From Paramecium octaurelia (taxonomy: Eukaryota; Ciliophora; Oligohymenophorea; Peniculida; Parameciidae), in NCBI GenBank assembly GCA_905182995.1, contig CAJJDP010000145.1, forward strand, positions 1 to 64,000: a stretch of DNA of 64,000 nucleotides, in the 5' to 3' direction. A program made the translations under genes and the position numbers. Positions 11,556 to 22,627 of this stretch are shown one piece after another. The notes under the pieces were generated by a model, which had not been told where the DNA came from, made no database searches, and saw only the letters and a list, made by a program, of their open reading frames with translations. Numbering within the stretch: position 1 is the first letter of the stretch; each line of letters begins with the position of its first letter.

Positions 11556-12581
11556 ATAAAATAAATAATTGAGTAATTAAATTTTTTGATCGATTGTTAT
11601 TCCTATAAAATTTAATAAAACTTAAATTCAATCTAATAAGTTATGGATGTATTGAAACTACATAATATTTAAGTAGACTCTTTGAAGGTCCCTAGGGTAA
11701 ATTGTTTTGTTTCCTCATCATCTTTTCCAGTTTTATATCAAAACCAAAAAGTTTCAAAAAATAGGAATTTTGTATTTTAAATTCCACTAATGTAAGCCTT
11801 TCGATACTGAGATATAGTAAATTTTTTGCTTCAGGAACTATGTTTAACAAATACTCAACAGCTACTTCAATCACACATTTTTATATTTTATATATTTACT
11901 ATAAATTATGTATTATTAAAATCCATAAATCTAGATCTTTAATTATTGCAAAATTTTCTTTAGGAAGAGAGGATATGATTTAACAAGATAAGACGTCAAT
12001 TAAATTAATTAATTCCTTCGCTATCAGCATATTTTGATTATTGATGAAAGGGAAATATGTGCCAAATTGGATGAAGTCTAAATGGGTGTACTGCTTAAAT
12101 TGCAACTAAGTATATATTTAGGCAAGATTCCGATTCAATAAAAATTTGGGGAATTTAATCAAAAATTCCGAATAAGGAATGGATTATTAATTTATTAGAT
12201 CGAAAAAGTACAAATAAGAGTAAAAGTGCGATGAAATTGTTTACATTAGAATAGTAAAATATAAGAATTGTAGTTATCAATTGGAAAAGTCAAGTGTGAA
12301 AAGATTCCACCGAATTGCTAAAGAGAAACAATTGGAAGAACAATAATCTAGAAAGAATTTGAAGAAAATAAATTTCGAGAATAAGACGGATCGCAGTCAC
12401 AAACTTATTTAGGAATGTTAAAAAGACTTTTAATTGATTGAAGATAGGATTAAAGATATTATTAGTAATTGAAATAGCCTTTGAGGTCATAAAAATTGAT
12501 AAAAAAATTTATTAAATACATAAATAATTCTTCCTTCCTTGTATTATTTTCAATCTTTACTGTTATTTTCTGAAGGTAAAT
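11556..12581 (+). repeat. direct duplication B, second copy
   Basis: Matches 10529-11554; this copy runs on into unique sequence. Confidence 0.9.
11935..12472 (+). CDS. unrecognised gene (copy 2 of the 10616-11445 gene)
   Basis: The same exons as at 10908-11445 shifted by 1027: exon 11935-12087, intron 12088-12121, exon 12122-12472. It should be counted once with the first copy. Confidence 0.5.
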
Positions 12582-12699
12582 TAGGTTCTCTCTCATTAAT
12601 AATATTTGATAAGATGAAGTATTGTATAAATTCTTCAAGTCTGTTATTGTTCTACATTTTTCATTTAATTTAATAGATGTATACAACCACTTACTTTAT

Positions 12700-12832
12700 T
12701 AATTATTCAATATGTATAAAATAACTAAAAATTAGGAGATGGTGTTTTTGGCCGTGTAACAAATACATATTAAAATGAACAACAGCAAAAGCTCCTAAAG
12801 GATTTGAAAAGCAGGAGAATAATTAAAATTTA
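12700..12832 (+). other. protein kinase-like glycine-loop fragment
   Basis: A short frame encodes KLGDGVFGRV followed by a charged segment and then TGA. The motif matches the nucleotide-binding glycine loop of eukaryotic protein kinases, but the VAIK and catalytic-loop motifs do not follow. It may be a kinase remnant or a chance match. Confidence 0.25.
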
Positions 12833-13682
12833 ATGAATCATCAACTTAAACCAAATTTCAAGTTTAATTCAGCGAGTAATAATCTTGATGAGTTCATAGA
12901 TTGTGGTCGCATATCTTCATATGCCTCATCATTATAAGGCACAAATAAAAAAAGATAAATAAGATTATAAACAGACGAATAATAAATCACATAGCGATTG
13001 TAAAAAGACCTTCAATAACATTACCAAATTGGTAGTACAAATAATTAATCATAATAGGCAAACACGAAAAACTTTTATTCAAAACCGTATAAATTATATT
13101 TGTTTTTTAAGTTTATTAAACACCTGCAAAAAATAAGGAAATCAAACTAAGATTTATTGGATTAATATGTAAACAATTAAAAATAATCAAAAAAAGGAAT
13201 GAAAACTTAGTCATTTAGTTAAATGCTTTTTTAGTATCACTACAATGTCATCAGTAATTTGTGTTTGATTAGTTAATTTAAGTTATTTAGTAAATACGAA
13301 AGGCAAAAATGAACTGCTTGCTTTAACTGATTCCAACAATCCACAATATTTAAATGCCTTAGCCACGTTCTGGACAAAAGAAGCTTTCATTAGATTTGGA
13401 AGGACTCAAACTCTTTTATCTAAAGAGTTTGCTGAAGGTTATTTCATATTTTTTTCCATGAACCTGTTGCAAGAATTCAATCAATTTTTTTCAATTGAAA
13501 TTCTATCAACTCCAATAAGTTTTCTGATTGCTAGTCTAAAATTGGTAAACTTTCGATTACTTTTCATAAAGATCTTAATTTCAATGAATTATGACCATTC
13601 CATAAATGTAACTCCTGTATCTGCATTGTCATCAAATACAAAGAGGTATTTTTTAGCCATCTTAATTGCAATTTACTTGTGA
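12833..13682 (+). CDS. unrecognised 276-residue protein
   Basis: Exon 12833-13253, a 19-bp intron 13254-13272 (GTA...TAG) and exon 13273-13682 give 277 codons in frame. The first 80 residues are polar and Gln-rich. The centre contains a well-formed segment (TDSNNPQYLNALATFWTKEA) followed by more hydrophobic sequence. I do not recognise the family. The intron is the only GTA...TAG that links the two good frames, and its length has the right remainder. Confidence 0.55.
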
Positions 13683-13760
13683 ATACTCTTTAAAATTTTG
13701 CTCCTGTATTATTGGTTTCAAAAAGAGAATGTAATTTAATAAGAACTGTATTTGTAAGAA

Positions 13761-14460
13761 ATGGAGATTAAGTCCTTAAGGAACAAGAAACTTGGATGCA
13801 AAGGTAAATACAGTACAAAATAAACTGTTGACTACAATGATAAATTTATGAAAGATTCCACATATATTAACCGATCGATAAATGAGAGGGCAAAGCAATC
13901 AGCAGTATTTCTCTAGAATTCTAGCACATATAATATAAAAAATGTTAGATTATAATAAGTAACATTTTGTCGCTTGAAGATTTGAGAAGTCAGGCAATTT
14001 TAAACCTGATCATCTGCCAAATTAGAGTACGATGTCATGTTTGACATCCTACACAGCTAATTTTAGAGATTGGAAAAAGCAATATCATGGTATCATTGGA
14101 CCATTTTGTGTATTAAGCGATAAAAAGTTACCATTTATAGCTGAGACTAATTATACTAGTAATTTTGTGACTCAGAAATATGAGAAACTAGTTCCAATTA
14201 TTCCTAATCTTCTGTATATAATTAAGATATCAAAAATAGTGGACTATTTCTAGTAGGAACTCAATCTTTAGTTCGTGAAACTACTCATAAGATTTAATTC
14301 TCGTTGCCATAGAATTGGATAGACAATTAATCAGTCATCAGTCCTCGAAATATAGAGGTGAAAAGTTTTGATGGATATCAACCTCACTTCAATAAGCGAT
14401 AGTAATCACCATAAGCGATGAATTCATTTGCTGATAGATTCTTCCATTCTTCAATTGTAT
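13761..14460 (+). pseudogene. SAXO-like axonemal microtubule protein gene, frameshifted
   Basis: Three protein-like segments follow one another in three frames: from ATG 13761 (MEIKSLRNKKLGCKGKYS), through 14032-14361 (TSYTANFRDWKKQYHG and LPFIAETNYTSNFV), and from about 14340 (KSFDGYQPHFNKR). The alternation of short Thr/Ser-Tyr-x-x-x-Phe-x-x-Trp and Pro-Phe units resembles the Mn motifs of stabiliser-of-axonemal-microtubules proteins, which bind ciliary doublets. No GT...AG introns of the right length bridge the frame changes, so I read two frameshifts. Base-calling errors are an alternative. The HIRA gene begins 60 bp downstream. Confidence 0.5.
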
Positions 14461-14520
14461 AGTAATTGATGAAAAAGAATCAGAAACAAATTATCAAATT
14501 GATTTATTATAAATAATAAT

Positions 14521-16992
14521 ATGTCTGTAAGAATCAAATATACTAGCATAATAGAATCTACTACTGGATTGAAATCATTGAGTTTATCAAAAAAGAACAT
14601 ATTAGCATTAGGGAGTGGTGAAGAAGAAGATTGGTTACTATTAAATGAAGTGGATGCTCAATTTAATTTGCATCCTATTTAAATTGGCAAGATGGAAAAG
14701 AGAATGATTTCTCAATTAGCATGGTCTCCATCAGGACTTTATTTGGCAACAAGCAACGATAAATTAATAGTTTGGTAGTTCAATGGCGGCAATTTGTCTA
14801 TATATCGAACCTATTAAGGGCATAAATTGGAGATCACTGCATTATGTTGGTCTCCAGATGATTAAAGAATAGCCACTGCCTCTTTAGATGGAAACATCTT
14901 TATTTATCATATCAAATAAGATGGAATTTAACATAAAATAGATTGTGGTTAAAAAACAGTTGGAATATGTTGGGATCCGTTTGACAAATACATAGTTTCC
15001 TTGAAATTCGACAATACAGTATTCAATGATTTTATAAAAGGTCAATTTTTATAAAATTGATAATTGGAAACAAGAAATTACAGTTTCCCTCCAAATACAA
15101 GGCAAATAATGTACAACCAAAAGAGAAGATAGGAAATTGGATTGGAGTGTAGATTGCAGATATTTGGCTGTCCCAAATTTAGATGATAAAGTAGTGATTA
15201 CATTTATCCTTAGACTATCCCAACAGTGGCTATCTTGGATCGAAACCAGAATTTTCAAGTTGTTAGAACGATAGTTGGACCATTCTCATCAATCAATGTT
15301 GTTAGATTTTCACCAATGTTATTTAAGAATTCGAATTCTAATGAATATTTTAGTGTATTTGCTATCGGTGATAATGATGGTAATATCAGTTTATGGTAAA
15401 TAAACGAGAATTAAGTTGATGAACAACCATTTCTATTGGTTAAGGGTCATAAAAAGGCTGGAGAACTTATAGAGGATATTACATGGAATCAATAAGGAAC
15501 TGTGTTAATCGCTACAACGTCAAAAAAATATATTATTGTTATTGATTTTCAATTGAGTTTGGGCTAGGTTTTAAATGAAATAGAGAAATAGTAAGCAATT
15601 AAGAGTCTATATGGGGATCTGAAAAATACAATTAAATAAATTAGATTTTATTAACCAAAAATTAATAATGAAAATATCAAATTTGCAGATATGCAATTAG
15701 AAAAGATAGATATCTAAGATGAATTCAAGAATTAAATACCTGATAGTACGATTTAATAACGAGAAATTCCTAAATAGACTTAAACATAATTTAAGTAGGT
15801 CATTGTGGATGGCAAAAAAAAGTTAATTCCTTTGGATGTGAATTCTTCTGAACCAATTATCAAAAAGGTTGAATAGTAGTAGCCTTTGTTGGTCATTTAA
15901 TAATATGAAGTTTTGCCAAAAAGCTACTCATTTTCAATGAATAACAAAACCCTTTTGTTGGAAGTTCAAAAATAATAGTAAAGAATATTTAATTAAGCTG
16001 TCTATGGAACTTTAATTAGATGTATTGAAAATAATACACCAAAGTGGATTGACTATGTAGAGGGGTAAGTAAAAACTATTCAATATAATGATGATCTAAT
16101 TGTCATATACACTGATTAGGCACTGCTATACATTGAGAACCATAAAGGAATGAGGTAGGAGGCACCATTTATCTTACCATTCTTAAGTTAGATTGTTTTG
16201 AGTACAAAAAATCATATTCTATGTCTTTAAAACACGGGAGAATTTAAAGTCATCAATTTAAATTAAAAAACTATTTTATATGAAGGTGATATTAAAATTT
16301 TAATGCAACATGTCTATGAGTGGATGGATAAAAAGCAATTATTGAATGAAGATGAAAAGAAAGGCAAATAAAGAATTGATCCATTAATAAAAGCAAATCT
16401 TAAAATTGATACTGAGGGATATCCTTTAGTTGAATTTCTATTTAAGGACTATTGTGTTTACACATATCATAAATAATTGAGACAATGGATTAAAACTAAA
16501 TAGATTGATGTGAAGTATTTATAATTAATTTTCACTAGCAACCAAAATTAGGATATCAAGAATTTAAAGAAATTCAACTTTAATTAATACTAAACACCTC
16601 CTTATAATGATGCTTAGATATATAAGAGGTTAATCTAAAAGTCTACAATTGAAGATGCAATAAATGATATTCAATAAATATCAAAATTGGAGGAACAATT
16701 AAAAATATATTGGTCAGATGGAGATATTAAAACATATGAGAAAGCATTATATACATATATTAAGAAAGTAATTTGAGAATTTAACTAGTTATGTGACACA
16801 TGGCCAAATAATCAAGAGAAATTGTAAAATATAATTGAAACAATGATTACTAATTAAAACTCTGCTGAATATAAGTATCTGAGAGAACGTGTGCAGGATA
16901 TGGAAGAGCTAAAAAAAAAAATAATTTATATTCTTCAACAATTTCCATAAACTAGAGATCTAATATTGTGTCTTTTTCCAGATTATTTCTGA
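14521..16992 (+). CDS. HIRA: HIRA-type histone chaperone
   Basis: Four exons (14521-15018, 15041-15190, 15214-16767, 16789-16992) separated by introns of 22, 23 and 21 bp give 801 residues. The first part is a WD40 propeller with several WSP/GH repeats (LAWSPSGLYLATSNDKLIVW, FAIGDNDGNISLW), and DWSVDCRYLAVPN is the recognisable HIRA fifth-repeat region. After a long Gln/Lys-rich linker the Hira domain follows (GTLIRCIENNTPKWIDYVEG), with a helical end. The family deposits histone H3.3-H4 independently of replication. The first intron ends AAG, the other two TAG. The stop lies 26 bp from the convergent 17019-17711 gene. Confidence 0.92.
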
Positions 16993-17018
16993 GTATATAT
17001 AAATTATTTAGATAAATA

Positions 17019-17711
17019 TCATTATTAAAGGAATTTGAATTGCAGAAGATCTTTTTAGATTTGCATAAGTTAATTCAAACAGTTTTCGTTTCTTGAATAA
17101 TAACTGTTTAAACGATCTAATTCTTACTCGAAATTGGTCATCTTGGGTCTAATTTTATATGGATATTAGAGAGCAACCCTTTCCCACTCATCCTATTCTA
17201 GACGAGCACAATTTGATTGATTAAATTTAAAGACTGAGATATTCATTAATACCTTATGTTCGATATCAGGATTGATTTTTTTTAATTCCTATTATATTTA
17301 TTTTAGATCCATTTGCATTTGCTTTGAAGATGGTAGACTATTATTTCTTTCTCTTTAGAGAGATGGATGAGAATTCTACATAGATTTGGTTTGACGAACA
17401 GCGCTAAATTATTATTTCCTTCTGGTTTGATTTAGCTCTCCTAACAATCGTTTTGCTTTATCACTTTTAAGAGAGTCCAGTTTATACAATTTAATGAGAG
17501 TCTTTTCGTAATTGACCTGATTCTTCTGCAGGTATGCTCTAATCTTATTATCAACCTTATCAAACAATTGATTGTCATAAGTATAATCCTTCACTTTACT
17601 ACTAATACTCCTTTTGTCTCTTACATAAGGTCGATTAGATTTGCGGGGAGACAAAGTTTCATCCAGCACATCGATTGTATTAGAAGAAACCTTAGGAGAA
17701 CCATACTTCAT
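17019..17711 (-). CDS. unrecognised 230-residue basic protein
   Basis: A single open frame from ATG 17711 to TGA 17019-17021, checked codon by codon. The first 60 residues are Ser-, Lys- and Arg-rich (SPRKSNRPYVRDKRSISSK). The rest is helical and charged, with a likely coiled coil (MQMDLKQIQQELKKINPD) and a second helix near the C terminus. No domain is recognised. It is squeezed between HIRA (26 bp, convergent) and BMS1 (28 bp, same strand). Confidence 0.8.
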
Positions 17712-17739
17712 TTAATTATATATTTAATATACACATAAT

Positions 17740-20540
17740 TCATTACTATTATTATTATTTCTTAACTTATTTTATAAATTTATCCTTCTGTTTTTATTGC
17801 TTATACTTTCTCTTCCCCTCTTCTAAATGCTACTTCTGTCCTTTAATCTAAGCCTCCTTAACCTTCTGCTTTTGTATGTCCTTCTATTCTCTCTTCTTCT
17901 CCTTCTCATTCTTTATAGTATTCAATCGCTAGATCAACGAATATACTTCCTTCTCCTTGTCTGTCATATTGCTCTTAACAGGTAAGTTCTTTTCCACTTA
18001 TTATCGCAATCTCTCCCTGAATGACAACGATTTAACCTAAAACCATTTTTGATTAAAATACCTTCTCCTTGCTCTCAAAAGGTAGGTTCTATTATAAATT
18101 ATTTGGTATTCTCAAGGGAGCGAATTTGACTGGTACACGTTCTTGATCTTGATAAGTGGAATCTGGTTTGAATTCTAGTGGAATCTATTTCTCCTGCCTC
18201 AACTCCCACATAGTTTTCATCAATTTCACGTTACTTGTTATGAGTCTATAGAATCTCTCAATATGCATTCTAACCCAGGTTCTGCAGAAGACTAAATCAC
18301 TTATTTGGATTTTGTCTTCGAATGTAGCTCTGAAACTGCCATCAGGACCTAATTTGCTTGGTTTTTTAATGTGTCCTCTTAAACCAGACACAGTTTTAAT
18401 GAGACCACCTTAAAATTTAGCTACCTCAAGAGAAGAATTGAACATTCCTTTAATAAATGCAGTATTTTTAATGACTTTAAAGGGCTCTCCAACCAACTTT
18501 AACTTTTTCATTACGTCGAATTAATGATTCATCTCTAATACTACTCCAGTGGCAGCAATTCTAAATTTAGACTATATAATTGATATATTTATTTTGATAC
18601 CAATTTATTGCTCAATGATTATGTGCAAACGAGACCTGTCCCCTAAGGTGCAAAATTACCATAAAATATGGCATAACAATAATCATATTCTGGAGTGTAC
18701 TTGACGAACCGTAATCTGTCATTTGGATCCTATACACAATATATAGGAATGGTTTAAAATCTCCTCCATCCAAGAGAGATTATGATAGGATCATTGGATT
18801 TCAAGATGTTGCTATGCCATCTGTGCTTTTTAATTCGAATCTAAAGTATATAACAGAATATACCTTTATAAATCCTAAATTATCTTCACCAACTTCAGAT
18901 CTAGCAAGAATCATAGGGTAATCGTCTTTAATAGATGATGAAAGATCTTTTATAACTATTTTGACATAAGTGCCCTTTTTATACAATCCAAGATTTGAAT
19001 TAGTTAATTAATTCACTAATTATTATCTTTTTTAGTTATCATCTTTTTCCTTTTAATTATCATCCGGCTTTTCTTATACTTATTCTTATTCTTCTTCCAA
19101 TTATTCTTCCTCAATCTATTTCTCTAGATTTTCTAAATCCACTACATCAGTCTACCCATAAAAGCCTGTCACAAATAATTCCTTTATCTCTCTATATGAA
19201 TCCCTATCTTATACTTTAGGTATGTATCTTACACTATCAAACTCATTAATACCATTCTTATTCTAATATATTAATTCATGTAAATCTGTAGCCAATAGAG
19301 TATCTGTAATGGGCATGACAGTTCCATTTTCAATTTTAATATTAACCCTATTCTTTAATCTCACTAATTCTCTTTGTTATTAAATCTGTTATTAACTATT
19401 TTTCTTCTTGATAGGTTTGTCTTCTTCCAATTCAAATCCCTCCAATAATTATACATCTTCTTCCTCCTCTAATTGCTTATCAATTCCTTCGGTCAATTTT
19501 TGCAATTCTCTTACCATCCTGACTCCTTCAGGCAACTCTTATTATTACTCTTATTCCTCTATCTCTTCATCTTCCTGCTCTTCATTATTAACAAATTTAT
19601 TTTTTTCTGTGAATAATGGTTATGGAATAGTGATGTATCCTGCTGTGGCATCAATTGTTAATGCACCAACACTGGACATGGGAGCATAAACCAGCTTTTC
19701 AGTATCCTTCAATGATCGATGCTTCTTCTAATTGTTTATGATCTCTACTGGATCTAGGACTTCTTCAAAACTATCAATATAGTAATCTCCTTAACCTACA
19801 AAATGAATTCTGTCATTTAATCGATAGGTGCATCCTCTTACATAGCCATAAAAGGTTGTAGTATTATCCTTGCCCTATTCAAAACGATCTGCCAATATAA
19901 AGGGATGTTCTGTTTTCCATCTTACTGGAGCTATCTTGATGATCGATATGAATCTTGCCAAATTGTGGATGTCTTATTTCAAATAGTATTCATTCTTCAA
20001 GGCTTATAAGTAAAATAATTTGTAATTGCCACCTGTTTCGTATTCGAATCTCTTCTTGTACTTCTTTCTAGTCTTTCTTAGTTATTTGTTGTCTTTAAAG
20101 AAATCAATGTGTGTTAACACACCCATAACATTTGGAAAACCATGATTATTCAACAAGCTTAAGTACTCAAATGTTTCCATCTCAAATCCTATACTTGCAT
20201 CGATCAATATCAATGCTAGATCTGCCACCTTACTTAAATCGCTCATTGCATTGATATCACTGGGACACTCGACAAATGTTACTCTATGTTATTTGTTTGA
20301 ACGAACTGTTACTGGACCTACCAATTTCTTAATTTTCTATCCTGTATAATGTTTCACAAGGGATTTAATCAATGTTGTTTTGCCACTACCTTTTGGTCCT
20401 TAAACAACAACCAACAAAGGGGCTTATGATTCTGCTTCTTCATTGGCTTATAATTATTCAGCATAGAAGTCCTTTTGTTATTTTTAATGAGGCTTTATTA
20501 TGGGGGCTTGTTTCACTTGTTCTTCTTCTGAATCAGACAT
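17740..20540 (-). CDS. BMS1: BMS1-type ribosome biogenesis GTPase
   Basis: After removing introns 18841-18863 (23 bp), 18572-18600 (29 bp) and 18037-18061 (25 bp) the gene encodes 907 residues. The GTPase domain has a P-loop (GPKGSGKT, residues 48-55) and a DIDF-like guanine-recognition block (THIDFF). An acidic, Gln-rich linker follows. The C-terminal half carries the conserved BMS1/TSR1 block ([47 protein letters not shown]) and a basic Lys/Gln tail. Yeast and human BMS1 (about 1180-1280 residues) work with RCL1 in 40S pre-rRNA processing; this version is shorter, mainly in the linker. Its start codon lies only 24 bp from the divergent prefoldin gene, so the promoters must overlap. Confidence 0.95.
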
Positions 20541-20564
20541 TAAAATTTATATATTTAAATTGTG
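20541..20564. promoter_or_regulatory. 24-bp bidirectional spacer
   Basis: Only 24 AT-rich bases separate the start codons of BMS1 (minus) and PFDN5 (plus). Both 5' leaders and both promoters must fit here or overlap the coding ends. Confidence 0.7.
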
Positions 20565-21095
20565 ATGAGTCAATAACAAGAAGAACAGAAGGCTATCCCT
20601 CTTGACAAATTGACCCCTCAATAATTGTTGTAGATCAAAAAGCAAATAGAGGAGGTTTGACGTTATTCTATAAAATAGGAAGTTCAATAGCTAAGTTAAT
20701 CATCCTCTTAATTCAGAATTGCAATTGCCAAGTATGATGAAAGCAAAGTAATCTTAAAGAGATTAGATTAAACCCCTAAAGATACTGATCTCTTAGTACC
20801 AATTACTGCATCACTCTTAGTACCAGGTACTGATTACATACAATAATGAGGAAGATTGATTAGCCCATAATCAGTTATGATAGACTACGGAACAGGATAT
20901 TTTGTTGAGCGCAATACTGAGCAAGGATAACATTTTTGTGATAGAAAATTACAGCTTTTGAAAGAATCACAAGATAAATTGAGTAATATCATCAATTAGA
21001 AAAAGTAATTCATGGATAAATTGAATATTGAATTATAGAAAAGAGTGTTGCAAGTTTAATAAATTTAATAGCAACAATAACTACAAAAGTAATGA
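20565..21095 (+). CDS. PFDN5: prefoldin subunit 5
   Basis: Two 24-bp introns (20654-20677 and 20827-20850) leave 160 residues. The order is a short N-terminal helix (LDKLTPQQLLQIKKQIEE), the LVPGRLISPQSVMIDYGTGYFVE beta-hairpin core typical of alpha-class prefoldin subunit 5 (given here as two parts, LVPGRLISPQ and SVMIDYGTGYFVE), then a long C-terminal coiled coil ending in a Gln-rich tail. Prefoldin hands nascent actin and tubulin to the CCT chaperonin. The second intron is needed to align the hairpin with the family without a gap and to remove an in-frame TGA; it ends GAG, and the first begins GTT. Confidence 0.93.
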
Positions 21096-21151
21096 ATGAT
21101 GATGAATTATATCTTAAAATAAAATCAATATTTAATATATTTAACCTAATC

Positions 21152-22600
21152 TCAATTGTCATAATAATTATTGTTTCTCCTATAGTTTTATCTTTTCCGA
21201 TTGTTGTAATTATTTTTATCTAAAATTATATGTATAATAATAGATATATACTGTATTATTTTTTTTTTCTAGGGTTGCTATCACTTCTGCTCCGTGAAGA
21301 CTATTAATCATAATGAATTGACTTACTGATGATGATGAGCTGCTACTACTAGAACTACTAGAATCTCTTGTTATTTATGCATGTAAAGTGCTTTTATACG
21401 GGATTCGTTGAAAAGAGACTACATTTTGATCTGGTACTCGATATTCGCAAATTGTCTTTTCTTCAGGAATCTCAATTTATCCAGGAGGTTTCAATTGTTT
21501 GATAAATTGATCAGATGTGTAGACTATGCAATAAGAGTTAGAGGATTCCTCCTGACTTTAAATTAGATTATGCTGCTTACTTAAGTAGTATTTCATATAA
21601 TCCAATGATGTCGCCATATTATTGGAAAATGCTCAACAGTTTGTTTGTATTGATTGGATGTTGTGTTTTTATGAATAATTAATATTGTTTGAGTATATCT
21701 GAAAATGAGTCAGACTTCTTTTTCTTCTAGCATATAAGACATGGCACATTCTTAATTTTTAATGAGACATTCTTCTACAACATTTCCAACTGCACTTCCA
21801 AATATTCAAAAATATGATCTTACTATTTTTCACTCTTGAAAGTTCCTTCTGGTAATTACTATAATTTCAATCTATTTTTAATATCCATCAAACACTCTTG
21901 TAAATTGAATTCTTATGGAATCCCAAAGATATAGATGGTCTCCTTGGGAACTAATACATCACTCAACTCAATTACTTGTCAATTACACAGGCTAAATGTC
22001 CACAATTGGAGGTGTAATAATTTTCTGTTGTGGAATCACTTGTAAATTCAAGACTATAGCATTCTTCTTCTTATCCAGACTCTCCGATTTCGATGAATCT
22101 TGACTACTAGATCGATCTCTCTTTTTCTCCCCAAATCTCTGTTACCTTAATTTCTCTTCAAGTGCTTATTTGTCCACTTCACCTTTTTCCTAACATCCCA
22201 ATAAATGTTATTCAATACCCTTAACATCATCAAAAATATATCACTGATCAATGGAATGATCTTCTTTTCACTTTGATGTTTTGATACTAAATTGATATGT
22301 TTCTTTCCAATATATATCAATTTGGCATCATTATCATATCGCATTCCTATAGCTATATCAATAGTGCGCTCATTCAAATTCTTATCGGTAATCTGAATCA
22401 CTTCGCAAGGACCCTAGTCATCATGATCATCATACCGCCTTCTACACTCTATCCTTTACAAAATTCAGAAATTGATCTTCTGTTTGATTCCCCATGTATA
22501 GATTCTTCACAAAGAAATGGATCTTGATTTCTGAACATTTTATATAATGCCATTTATCTAACACATTTTAGAATCTCCGTGGCGATAGATTTCGACTCAT
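21152..22600 (-). CDS. RRM-type RNA-binding protein with Ser/Arg-like tail
   Basis: Seven exons result from removing introns 22414-22435, 22117-22145, 21962-21986, 21556-21580, 21301-21326 and 21220-21251; the remaining 1290 bp encode 429 residues. The N-terminal half looks like a degenerate RNA-recognition fold (IHFFVKNLYMG). A second RRM-like unit (LLSIFQQYGDIIGLYEI, then NSYCIVYTSDQFIKQL) lies near residue 290. A run of 11 or more serines, SRSRSDS, and a basic Asn/Arg/Tyr tail end the protein. I infer a splicing or mRNA-binding factor; the exact orthologue is not clear. Three of the six introns end GAG or AAG rather than TAG, and that choice is what keeps the frame. Confidence 0.7.
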
Positions 22601-22627
22601 CAATATATAAAAATATATTAAATATAA

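Noticed and set aside
20827..20850. A retained 24-bp internal eliminated sequence in prefoldin 5
   Set aside because: The segment starts GTA and ends AG, and removing it as an intron aligns the protein exactly. IES excision between two TA dinucleotides would not give that join.
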